Positions 6,992-13,189 of a stretch of 15,391 nucleotides of DNA are shown one piece after another. A model generated the notes under the pieces. The model made no database searches. It was not told where the DNA came from and was given only the letters and a program-made list of their open reading frames with translations. Position 1 is the first letter of the stretch, and each line of letters begins with the position of its first letter. A program made the position numbers and the translations under genes. Source of the stretch: Bacteroidota bacterium (GTDB lineage Bacteria > Bacteroidota > Bacteroidia > Bacteroidales > VadinHA17); assembly GCA_030593185.1 (NCBI GenBank), contig JAUVHQ010000020.1, positions 1-15,391 on the forward strand. The letters run 5' to 3'.

Positions 6992-8521
6992 ATGGAAGCA
7001 TTTGACATGTCTCTCGTAAATTGGTCAAGAGCACAGTTTGCCCTTACGGCGATGTACCATTGGATTTTTGTTCCTCTTACTCTCGGTTTATCTTTTATTA
7101 TAGCATTTATGCATACAAGATACTACAAAACAGGAAGTGAGAAGTGGAAAAATACAACCAAATTCTGGATGAAACTGTTCGGAATAAATTTTGCCATAGG
7201 TGTGGCAACAGGAATAATTCTTGAATTTGAATTTGGAACAAACTGGTCTAATTATTCATGGTTTGTCGGTGATATATTTGGTGCACCTCTGGCTATAGAA
7301 GGAATTATGGCATTCTTCCTTGAATCTACATTTATTGCTGTTATGTTCTTTGGTTGGAACAGGGTTAGTAAAAAGTTCCATATGCTTTCATCATGGTTTG
7401 TAGCTTTCGGATCTAACCTTTCGGCTCTATGGATATTGGTTGCAAATGCATGGATGCAAAACCCTGTTGGAATGAAATTTAATCCTGATTCAGCCAGGAA
7501 CGAAATGGAAAACTTTGCAGAAGTACTATTTTCACCAACAGCAATCAACAAATTTCTTCATACTATTTCTAATGGTTATGTTGTCGCTTCATTATTCGTA
7601 ATTGGTATCAGCGCCTGGTTTATTCTTAAAGGAAAACATCTTGAATTTGCAAAACGAAGCATTCTTGTAGCTTCTGTTTTCGGTCTCTTGTCATCAATAT
7701 TTGTTGTTATTACAGGGGATAGCTCAGCACATAATGTGGCTCAAATACAACCAATGAAATTTGCTGCAATGGAAGGAATTTATGAAGGAGGCGAAGGAGT
7801 TGGATTAACCACTATCGGGATGGTGACACCCGGTAAAAGATATGACAATAATAAGAATGATTTTGTTTTTGCATTAAAAGCACCTAAAATGCTCTCATAT
7901 CTCGCCAACAGAAACAGTAATTCTTTCGTCCCCGGGATAAATGATCTGATTGATGGAAACAAAGACCATAATATTATTCCAATAAGCGAAAGAATGGAAT
8001 TTGGTAAATTAGCTATTAACGCATTTAAGGAATATAATAACTCTGAAGATGCTGAAATAAAGGAAAGTGCTTTAAAAACTCTTGAAGAAAACTATCAGCA
8101 TTTTGGATATGGTTACTTACCCGATAAAAAGTCAGCTATTCCAAATGTTCCCCTAACATTTTACAGTTTTCACATTATGGTGAGTTTAGGATTCTTCTTC
8201 ATTGTTCTGTTTGGTGCATTCCTGTTCTTTTCTGTTAAACAAAAAATTGAAAGTAAAAAGAAATGGCTAAAACTAGCTGTATGGTCTATCCCGCTGGGAT
8301 TTTTAGCTTCTGAACTTGGATGGGTCGTGGCAGAAGTCGGGCGTCAACCCTGGACAATTCAGGACATCCTTCCAACTATGGTATCTACTTCCCATTTGAG
8401 CACTTCATCAGTTCAGGTAACGTTTTGGGCTTTTGTTGCACTATTTACTGTTCTGTTAATTGCAGAAATTAAAATTATGCTTCACCAAATTAAATCAGGA
8501 CCAAAAAATATGGAGGATTAA
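6992..8521 (+). CDS. cydA: Cytochrome bd ubiquinol oxidase subunit I
   Basis: 509 residues. It carries all expected cofactor ligands when aligned to E. coli CydA with an offset of +4: H23 (YHW), E103 and E111 in GAPLAIEGIMAFFLEST, H190 (KFLHT) and M396 (FHIMV). The quinol-site residues K256 and E261 in QPMKFAAMEG and the signature GRQPW (450-454) are present. The Q-loop between about 255 and 390 is of similar length to the E. coli long form. Subunit I binds hemes b558, b595 and d and reduces O2 to water with quinol, without proton pumping. The start at 6992 gives five residues more than the alternative ATG at 7007; neither has a strong ribosome site. It is 4 bases after DUF4492 and 3 before cydB. 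Confidence 0.97.
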   Translation: MEAFDMSLVNWSRAQFALTAMYHWIFVPLTLGLSFIIAFMHTRYYKTGSEKWKNTTKFWMKLFGINFAIGVATGIILEFEFGTNWSNYSWFVGDIFGAPLAIEGIMAFFLESTFIAVMFFGWNRVSKKFHMLSSWFVAFGSNLSALWILVANAWMQNPVGMKFNPDSARNEMENFAEVLFSPTAINKFLHTISNGYVVASLFVIGISAWFILKGKHLEFAKRSILVASVFGLLSSIFVVITGDSSAHNVAQIQPMKFAAMEGIYEGGEGVGLTTIGMVTPGKRYDNNKNDFVFALKAPKMLSYLANRNSNSFVPGINDLIDGNKDHNIIPISERMEFGKLAINAFKEYNNSEDAEIKESALKTLEENYQHFGYGYLPDKKSAIPNVPLTFYSFHIMVSLGFFFIVLFGAFLFFSVKQKIESKKKWLKLAVWSIPLGFLASELGWVVAEVGRQPWTIQDILPTMVSTSHLSTSSVQVTFWAFVALFTVLLIAEIKIMLHQIKSGPKNMED

Positions 8522-8524
8522 GCA

Positions 8525-9679
8525 ATGTTTGAAAATATGTCACATTTGGCTTTACAACAATATTGGTGGATAATAATTTCTTTACTGGGCTCTTTACTTG
8601 TATTTTTAATGTTTGTTCAGGGTGGACAAACTCTTGTAAGCCAGTTAGCAAAAACCAGTATCGAAAGGAAAATATTGTTTAATTCTGTCGGCAGAAGATG
8701 GGATATTACTTTTACTACCCTTGTAACTTTTGGAGGTGCATTCTTTGCTTCCTTTCCTCTTTTTTACTCTACCAGTTTCGGGGGAGCCTACTGGGTATGG
8801 ATGCTTATACTTTTCAGCTTTATTATTCAGGCTGTGTCATATGAATACAGGACAAAACCTGAAAACTTTCTGGGAGAAAAAACCTATAACACTTTTTTAT
8901 TTATTAATGGTTTGGTTGCAACTATTTTAATAGGTATTGTTGTTGGAACTTTTTTTACGGGATCTGATTTTTCAATAGATAAACTCAGACTTACCGAATC
9001 TGGAAATAATATCATTTCACAATGGGAAGGTCCTGCACATGGACTTGAAGCTGCTCTTAATTTAACTAACCTCAGTTTAGGTTTAGCAATTTTTACATTG
9101 TCAAGAATACTCGGAGCTCTCTATTTTATCAATAATGTTGATAATAAAGTATTAGTACACAGAGCATCACATCTTATGAAGTTTTGCTCAATTGCTTTTT
9201 TGGTCTTCTTTTTACTTTTTACCGGATTGATACTAACACGTGAGGGGTTTGCTGTTAATCCTGAAACTCAGGAAGTTTATATGGAAAAATATAAATACCT
9301 CCATAATTTTATTCAAATGCCTGTTGTACTGGTGATCTTTCTTTTGGGTGTTGTTGGAGTTCTTGCCGGTATTTACATAGGAGCATTTAAGAAATCGGGT
9401 AAGGGTATCTGGTTTGCAGGTGCCGGAACCATTTTAACAGTGCTTAGTATTTTCTTACTTGCCGGTTTCAACAATACTGCATTTTATCCTTCAACATATG
9501 ACCTGCAGAGCTCGTTAACTATTCAAAATGCCTCATCCAGTAAATATACTCTAACTGTAATGAGCTATGTTTCCTTATTGGTTCCATTTGTTATCGCCTA
9601 CATCTGGTATTCATGGAAATCGTTGAGTAAAAAGAAAATTAATGAAAAAGATATTATTAATGATGATATGGCATATTAG
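8525..9679 (+). CDS. cydB: Cytochrome bd ubiquinol oxidase subunit II
   Basis: 384 residues, with about eight to nine hydrophobic segments and the usual length for the subunit. The N-terminal YWWIIISLLGSLLVFLMFVQGGQTL and the GRRWDITFTTLVTFGGAFFASFPLFY segment (given here by position 14-38 and 56-81) are typical of CydB, with W-D in the latter conserved. WEGPAHGLEAALN (167-179) precedes the second half. CydB pairs with CydA in the inner membrane and stabilises the heme pocket. It begins 3 bases after the cydA stop and ends the compact operon; the following 150 bases hold no clear gene, then a 36-codon membrane peptide. Confidence 0.95.
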   Translation: MFENMSHLALQQYWWIIISLLGSLLVFLMFVQGGQTLVSQLAKTSIERKILFNSVGRRWDITFTTLVTFGGAFFASFPLFYSTSFGGAYWVWMLILFSFIIQAVSYEYRTKPENFLGEKTYNTFLFINGLVATILIGIVVGTFFTGSDFSIDKLRLTESGNNIISQWEGPAHGLEAALNLTNLSLGLAIFTLSRILGALYFINNVDNKVLVHRASHLMKFCSIAFLVFFLLFTGLILTREGFAVNPETQEVYMEKYKYLHNFIQMPVVLVIFLLGVVGVLAGIYIGAFKKSGKGIWFAGAGTILTVLSIFLLAGFNNTAFYPSTYDLQSSLTIQNASSSKYTLTVMSYVSLLVPFVIAYIWYSWKSLSKKKINEKDIINDDMAY

Positions 9680-9741
9680 GAACACAGGTTCTGCAAAGTA
9701 GTTTAAAAGGCAAATACTATTCAAATGAAACTGTTACGGAA

Positions 9742-9765
9742 TAAGGCTAAGGCTAAGGCTGAGGG
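9742..9765. repeat. TAAGGC hexamer tandem repeat
   Basis: Three perfect copies of TAAGGC (9742-9759) followed by a decayed copy, TGAGGG (9760-9765). It lies 62 bases after the cydB stop in otherwise AT-rich sequence, and is one of several short tandem arrays in the intergenic parts of this window. Confidence 0.85.
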
Positions 9766-9833
9766 AAAAAAGAAAATAAATATAATTTTACAAGTATTTA
9801 TCATTAAGAATAATTAAAACAAATATTCATATT

Positions 9834-9944
9834 ATGGAATACATAAGTTCGATATTTTGGCTGGTTTCATGGCCTGTTTTAATACTAATTTCATATCAGT
9901 TAGTAAAGTTATTTCTAAGAAAATTAAAATTCCCGGAAGATTAA
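9834..9944 (+). CDS. 36-residue single-span membrane peptide downstream of cydB
   Basis: ATG at 9834 opens 36 codons to TAA at 9942-9944. The peptide starts MEYISSIFWLVSWPV, is hydrophobic through about residue 28, and ends in a basic/polar tail KLFLRKLKFPED, giving one predicted span with an inside-positive C-terminus. The W-x(3)-W-P core and the position after cydAB recall the tiny accessory subunits of cytochrome bd (CydX in E. coli, CydS in Geobacillus), though there is no clear sequence match to those. It is 154 bases after cydB, so it may have its own promoter. Absence of a recognisable ribosome site is usual here. The codons look protein-like (a clean hydrophobic block and charged ends), but a 36-codon frame can arise by chance. 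Confidence 0.55.
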   Translation: MEYISSIFWLVSWPVLILISYQLVKLFLRKLKFPED

Positions 9945-9970
9945 CCGATTATAAATAACACGTAACTAAT

Positions 9971-9998
9971 CAGTCGGCAGTCCACAGTCGGCAGTTGG
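9971..9998. repeat. CAGTCGG heptamer array
   Basis: Four consecutive 7-bp units: CAGTCGG, CAGTCCA, CAGTCGG, CAGTTGG. The GC-rich block stands out from the AT-rich flanks. It is 26 bases after the stop codon of the 36-residue peptide. Confidence 0.85.
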
Positions 9999-10040
9999 CG
10001 ATCGATAAAAATGTAAAGTATAATGAGATTAGCCTCAAAA

Positions 10041-10163
10041 TTTAGACATTTTAGCATTCCAGACATTTTAGACACTCTGAGTACTTTAGACACTCTAAGT
10101 ACTTTAGGCACTCTAAGTACTTTAGGCACTTTAAACTTTAGACACTTTAAACTTTAGACACTT
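10041..10163. repeat. Tandem TTTAGACACT-type array before the PerR-like gene
   Basis: Three 18-bp units (10071-10088, 10089-10106, 10107-10124; GACACTCTAAGTACTTTA with single changes) are followed by two 16-bp units (10125-10140, 10141-10156; GACACTTTAAACTTTA) and a 7-base partial copy. More degenerate copies reach back to 10041. It occupies most of the leader of the PerR-like gene, ending 44 bases before its start. A frame on the opposite strand through this region is only repeat translation. The gap from 9945 to 10206 otherwise shows no gene. Confidence 0.9.
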
Positions 10164-10206
10164 AATAGTTACAATAATACATATTTATTAAAGGAGACAA
10201 TACATT

Positions 10207-10632
10207 ATGAATACAAGTATAAAAGCCAGTGTAAAACTGCTTAAAGAAAAAGATATAAGCCCATCGGTTCAACGAATCAGAGTACTTGAATATTTGCAAA
10301 ACAGTAAAAATCATCCAACAATTGATAATATTTATAACGATCTGGTAAAGGAAATTCCGACATTATCCAAAACTACAGTTTATAATATATTAAAACTGTT
10401 CTCTGAAAAAAGTATTGCACGTACTGTCAGAATTGGAAATCATGAAGCCAGATATGATGGAGACACCTCCATTCATGGCCATTTTAAATGCGATAAATGC
10501 GGTAATATTTATGATTTTAATGTAAATATTGAAGAATTAAAGCTTACCGGGTTAGACAAATTCAAGATTAATGAATACCATATCTATCTGAAAGGTGTTT
10601 GTAAAAATTGTAATACAGAGGTGGTTGAGTAG
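10207..10632 (+). CDS. perR: Fur-family regulator, PerR-like
   Basis: 141 residues. The N-terminal winged-helix domain (about 10-85) has the DNA-recognition segment IPTLSKTTVYNILKLF (50-65). The C-terminal domain has CDKC (C95, C98) and CKNC (C132, C135), a structural zinc site. The regulatory metal ligands of PerR are all matched: H36, D84 (RYDG), H90 and H92 (HGHF) and D103. In PerR proteins these hold Fe or Mn, and H2O2 oxidises the histidines through Fe. A good ribosome site, AGGAG (10192-10196), lies 10 bases before the ATG, unusual for this window. The stop codon lies inside a tandem repeat. Rubrerythrin, the ferritin-like protein and cytochrome bd nearby are plausible targets. PerR rather than another Fur type is inferred from residues. 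Confidence 0.87.
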   Translation: MNTSIKASVKLLKEKDISPSVQRIRVLEYLQNSKNHPTIDNIYNDLVKEIPTLSKTTVYNILKLFSEKSIARTVRIGNHEARYDGDTSIHGHFKCDKCGNIYDFNVNIEELKLTGLDKFKINEYHIYLKGVCKNCNTEVVE

Positions 10633-10647
10633 TTGAGTAGTTGAGTG
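10624..10647. repeat. GTTGAGTA octamer array across the perR stop codon
   Basis: Two perfect GTTGAGTA units (10624-10631, 10632-10639) and one GTTGAGTG unit (10640-10647). The first unit contains most of the stop codon (TAG at 10630-10632) and encodes the last residues of the protein. The same motif appears in reverse complement at 14531-14555. Confidence 0.9.
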
Positions 10648-10738
10648 GGGGGAAGCTATTGGTTTCCATAATCCTTAGGCGTTATATGAAGAAACGTACC
10701 CCGAATTCAATAATATGACTGGAAATTAAAAAAAATCT

Positions 10739-10746
10739 TAAATTTG
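10739..10746 (+). promoter_or_regulatory. Possible Bacteroidota -7 element before the MNT gene
   Basis: TAAATTTG matches the TAnnTTTG -7 consensus of Bacteroidota sigma-70 promoters. No convincing TTTG -33 box is seen upstream, and the element is only 4 bases before the ATG, so transcripts would be nearly leaderless. Weak. Confidence 0.25.
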
Positions 10747-10750
10747 TAAT

Positions 10751-11050
10751 ATGAATTTGGTTGAAAGAAATATAGGAAAATTGAAGAAACTGTGTGATAA
10801 ATATAATGTCTCAAGACTATACGTATTTGGTTCAGTAATAAATAAAAAATTTAGAAAAGATAGTGATATTGATTTTCTTGTAACATTTGACGCTATTGAA
10901 TTAAATGAGTATGCTGATAATTACTTCGATTTTAAATTTTCATTAGAAGATTTATTTAATCGAAAAATAGACTTGCTTGAAGAAAAAGCAATAAAAAATC
11001 CATTCTTAAAACAATCTATTGACTCTTCAAAAGAATTAATATATGGATAA
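10751..11050 (+). CDS. mntA: MntA-like minimal nucleotidyltransferase antitoxin
   Basis: 99 residues. The nucleotidyltransferase signature G-S-x(10)-D-x-D is complete: G27-S28 in LYVFGSV, D39 and D41 in KDSDIDFLV, and a third acidic residue, D74, in RKIDLL. This is the short MNT fold that pairs with HEPN proteins. In characterised HepT/MntA systems the MNT protein neutralises the toxin by adding AMP to a tyrosine near its active site. It overlaps the HEPN gene by 8 bases, the usual antitoxin-toxin coupling. The pair sits between repeat-rich gaps, typical of accessory insertions. The family and motif are certain; the activity is inferred. Confidence 0.9.
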   Translation: MNLVERNIGKLKKLCDKYNVSRLYVFGSVINKKFRKDSDIDFLVTFDAIELNEYADNYFDFKFSLEDLFNRKIDLLEEKAIKNPFLKQSIDSSKELIYG

Positions 11051-11381
11051 TGAAATTAAAACCTGGTTGTTCGATATAAATTCTGCAATTATTGAAATTG
11101 ATGGATTTTTTAAAGAAGGAAAGAAAATATTTGAGAATTACAGACACGACCTTAAAACCAAGCGTGCTGTTGAACGAAATTTGGAAATAATTGGAGAAGC
11201 AGTAAAAAGAATTTTAAATAGGAACAAAAATATTGAACTTACAAATGCCAGAAAAATAGTAGATGCAAAAAATCGAATAATCCATGGGTATGACACAATA
11301 TCAGATGATGTAATTTGGGGAATAATAATCAATCATTTACCAAAGCTAAAAACTGAAGTTGAAGAACTGATGAATGATTAG
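11043..11381 (+). CDS. hepT: HepT-like HEPN-domain toxin (DUF86), atypical R-x(4)-H motif
   Basis: 112 residues, all-helical. ERNLEIIGEAVKRIL (44-58) is the conserved helix of DUF86/HepT proteins, and DAKNRIIHGYDTISDDVIWGII (given by position 74-95) is the catalytic segment. In HepT RNases the motif is R-x(4)-H-x-Y; here H81 and Y83 are present but the arginine position is lysine, K76. No arginine lies 5 to 7 residues before H81. Y83 is the residue expected to be modified by the partner MntA. The toxin could be weakened, altered in activity, or simply belong to a lysine-bearing branch. It starts inside the mntA gene. A 7-bp hairpin (11397-11414) follows the stop. Confidence 0.88.
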   Translation: MDNEIKTWLFDINSAIIEIDGFFKEGKKIFENYRHDLKTKRAVERNLEIIGEAVKRILNRNKNIELTNARKIVDAKNRIIHGYDTISDDVIWGIIINHLPKLKTEVEELMND

Positions 11382-11396
11382 TTCCATATCGTATTA

Positions 11397-11572
11397 TACA
11401 ATCTATTGATTGTAAATCCCGTAGGGATGAAATACCTACTCATATCTATCTTCACTTTTGCCCACAGTGAAATATGCTACTTCTCTGGTTATTTTCGTTC
11501 CTCAAATTTCACAGGGTAAACGTCGCATTTCACCCCGATGAAATAAAAAGAATTTCATAGGGTAAACGTGGC
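11397..11572. repeat. Block of palindromes and direct repeats (REP-like)
   Basis: Contains a perfect hairpin TACAATC-TATT-GATTGTA (11397-11414), the palindrome ATCCCGTAGGGAT (11416-11428), ATTTCA-CCCCGA-TGAAAT (11527-11544) and the overlapping ATGAAAT/ATTTCAT pair (11538-11558). A 22-bp direct repeat with two mismatches, AATTTCACAGGGTAAACGTC and its partner, lies at 11505-11526 and 11551-11572, 46 bases apart. Six ATTTCA/TGAAAT-type words alternate in orientation. It lies between the convergent HepT and rhamnose-side genes. It may act as a two-way terminator or be a dispersed repeat of the genome. No gene is seen in 11382-11615. Confidence 0.7.
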
Positions 11573-11596
11573 AAGCTTTTGCCTTTTCTTCTTCAT

Positions 11597-11618
11597 ACTT
11601 CCTACTTCCTACTTCTTA
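11597..11618. repeat. ACTTCCT heptamer array at the end of the 60-residue gene
   Basis: ACTTCCT (11597-11603), ACTTCCT (11604-11610) and ACTTCTT (11611-11617), read as AGGAAGT units on the minus strand. The last unit overlaps the stop codon of the minus-strand gene (11616-11618). Confidence 0.85.
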
Positions 11619-11798
11619 TTTCTTCCCCTTTCCTACCCAAAAAACTGCTGATCCAAACCACACAAATACACCGATCAGCATATACAACTTTAGTTGGGAA
11701 AGTTCAATTTTATCCATCAGGAACAGGATAGAAGGGATTATGGTTAAACCTATTCCTATATAAGAAATTATTTTCAGGACAAGCTTCATATTATTCAT
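11616..11798 (-). CDS. 60-residue two-span membrane protein, coupled to the permease
   Basis: 60 residues, MNNMKLVLKIISYIGIG at the start, with two hydrophobic segments (about 7-27 and 37-55) separated by a short polar turn (MDKIELSQLK) and ending in basic GKGKK. I recall similar short two-span proteins (YIGIGLTIIPS, MLIGVFVWFGSAVFW) in other Bacteroidota but know no function. Its start overlaps the stop of the NCS1-like permease by 4 bases (ATGA), so it is translated with the permease and is a candidate accessory subunit. It is the last gene of the minus-strand operon, and its stop codon lies in a heptamer repeat. Confidence 0.75.
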   Translation of the reverse strand: MNNMKLVLKIISYIGIGLTIIPSILFLMDKIELSQLKLYMLIGVFVWFGSAVFWVGKGKK

Positions 11799-13189
11799 GC
11801 TAAAATCATAGTTCTTTTTTGATATATTCTACTTATTACCAGGTAGGTAAAAACCCCAAGTATCCATACCGGTGGTCCCAGGAAGAATACTTCCACCCCA
11901 AATACCCTGTTCATCACAAGAGCCAGTAATAACAATCCGAACCATGTAATTCCTGCAGCCCAGTTAAAATTTATTTCCCGTTTTTCAGCATAGTTTGGAG
12001 TTAGCCCAATTTTGGGTATCAGGTAATGGTCGGCAAATATTACGGCTCCCATCGGTAGCAGTATAAGACCGTAAATAGCAACAAACTCAAGTAATTTCAT
12101 GACTAATGCAGGAAATAGGGCAGCGACCGTGGTTAACATTCCGGCAATAAGAGTCACTTTCCACCGGCTCCAGTTCGGAGAAGCCACCTGCAGGGCTAAT
12201 CCTGCTCTGTAAAGGGTTGGATTAGCCGTGGTCCAACCTGCAATTACAACACAAACGGCTCCGGAAATACCTACAATATTATATGCTAAAGGTCCAGGAG
12301 CGTCAAAAAAGAAATTATTATACATCGCTGCCGCGTAAATTATTCCCGAACTGATCCACGCGATATAGTGCCCCAGGAACATGCCGATAGCTGATGCAAA
12401 ACCATACTGCCATTTCCTTGCATATCTGAACAGTGACAGGTCTGACATTCCCAGGTGCATCGCAGCATTCGCCAGCCATGTAAAAAATATCACATGCCAC
12501 ATTGTAAATTTGGACTGCCCATCAAGCGGGACACCACTCCATATCTTTGTTTTAGCTATATCCCAGAATTCACTAAACGAATTCACATCCAATGTCCCGA
12601 TGGAGGCAATGGCTGCAGCAACAAATATCAGAAACATCCAGGGAGCGCTTACCCTGGCAAACCTGGCAAGCGATTCAAAACCCATAATTGCCACTGCCGT
12701 GATTACAGCTCCCACAAATATCACAGTAACAACCCATCCTACACTATTAGGATAGAGGTCGTTAAGCTCGGGCATCTGAATATGAAAAGGTATTCCGACT
12801 GCGGTAGCTGATACAGCTACCATAGCACCCGCAAGGAAACAAAACATCAATGCATTTACAATATTATAGATAAATACCAATACCGGACCAGCAATTTTTT
12901 TCAGATGCCAGTAAAGTGATAATCTGACCTTTACAGCAATAGGCGAAGTGATAAATGCCCAGCATAAAATTGCAAGAATATTTCCAATTAATCCACCTAC
13001 CAGCATATCAACCACCGATACCCCATGGGCAACAAACAACATCCCAATAACAAACTCAGTACCGGCAATATGTTCACCTGCAAATATCCCGAGGAAATTT
13101 CCTAACCCTTGCAGGTTTTTCTGCGTTACAGGTTCGCGGTCAAATTCGTAAAGCTGATCAAGTTTTTTTGTTATAGTTGCAGTTTTCAT
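11795..13189 (-). CDS. NCS1-like permease (purine-cytosine permease fold) in a rhamnose operon
   Basis: 464 residues with about twelve hydrophobic segments, a length usual for NCS1 permeases. Family-like features are the N-terminal NLQGLGNFLGIFAGEHIAG (25-43), the PGPLAYNIVGISG stretch (298-310) and WTTANPTLYRAGL (319-331), which resembles the W-T-x-N-x-x-L-Y-x-A-G segment of cytosine and hydantoin permeases. NCS1 proteins usually carry nucleobases, hydantoins or vitamins by Na+ or H+ symport. Here the gene overlaps rhaA by 4 bases at its start and the 60-residue gene by 4 at its end, and no nucleobase enzyme is near. Carriage of L-rhamnose or a related deoxysugar is therefore the contextual guess. 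The fold is likely; the substrate is unproven. Confidence 0.8.
   Translation of the reverse strand: MKTATITKKLDQLYEFDREPVTQKNLQGLGNFLGIFAGEHIAGTEFVIGMLFVAHGVSVVDMLVGGLIGNILAILCWAFITSPIAVKVRLSLYWHLKKIAGPVLVFIYNIVNALMFCFLAGAMVAVSATAVGIPFHIQMPELNDLYPNSVGWVVTVIFVGAVITAVAIMGFESLARFARVSAPWMFLIFVAAAIASIGTLDVNSFSEFWDIAKTKIWSGVPLDGQSKFTMWHVIFFTWLANAAMHLGMSDLSLFRYARKWQYGFASAIGMFLGHYIAWISSGIIYAAAMYNNFFFDAPGPLAYNIVGISGAVCVVIAGWTTANPTLYRAGLALQVASPNWSRWKVTLIAGMLTTVAALFPALVMKLLEFVAIYGLILLPMGAVIFADHYLIPKIGLTPNYAEKREINFNWAAGITWFGLLLLALVMNRVFGVEVFFLGPPVWILGVFTYLVISRIYQKRTMILA

Noticed and set aside
9725..9817. 30-codon frame on the plus strand encoding a KAKAKAEGKKK-rich basic peptide
   Set aside because: The basic core is dictated by the TAAGGC hexamer repeat; no other sign of coding.
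9941..10129. 62-codon open frame on the minus strand with repeated KVLRVS words
   Set aside because: The protein is just the translation of the tandem repeat array and its flanks; no domain or conservation is visible.
10041..10163. Regularly spaced repeats that could suggest a CRISPR array
   Set aside because: Units are 16-18 bp and adjoin directly with no unique spacers, and no cas genes are near; they are plain tandem repeats.
10651..10668. Hairpin GGAAGC-TATTG-GTTTCC after the PerR-like gene as a terminator
   Set aside because: The stem is short with a G-U pair and there is no following T tract.
12381..12811. Two plus-strand open frames over 100 codons inside the permease gene
   Set aside because: They lie antisense to a complete, family-matching permease gene and encode low-information, cysteine/proline/isoleucine-rich shadows.
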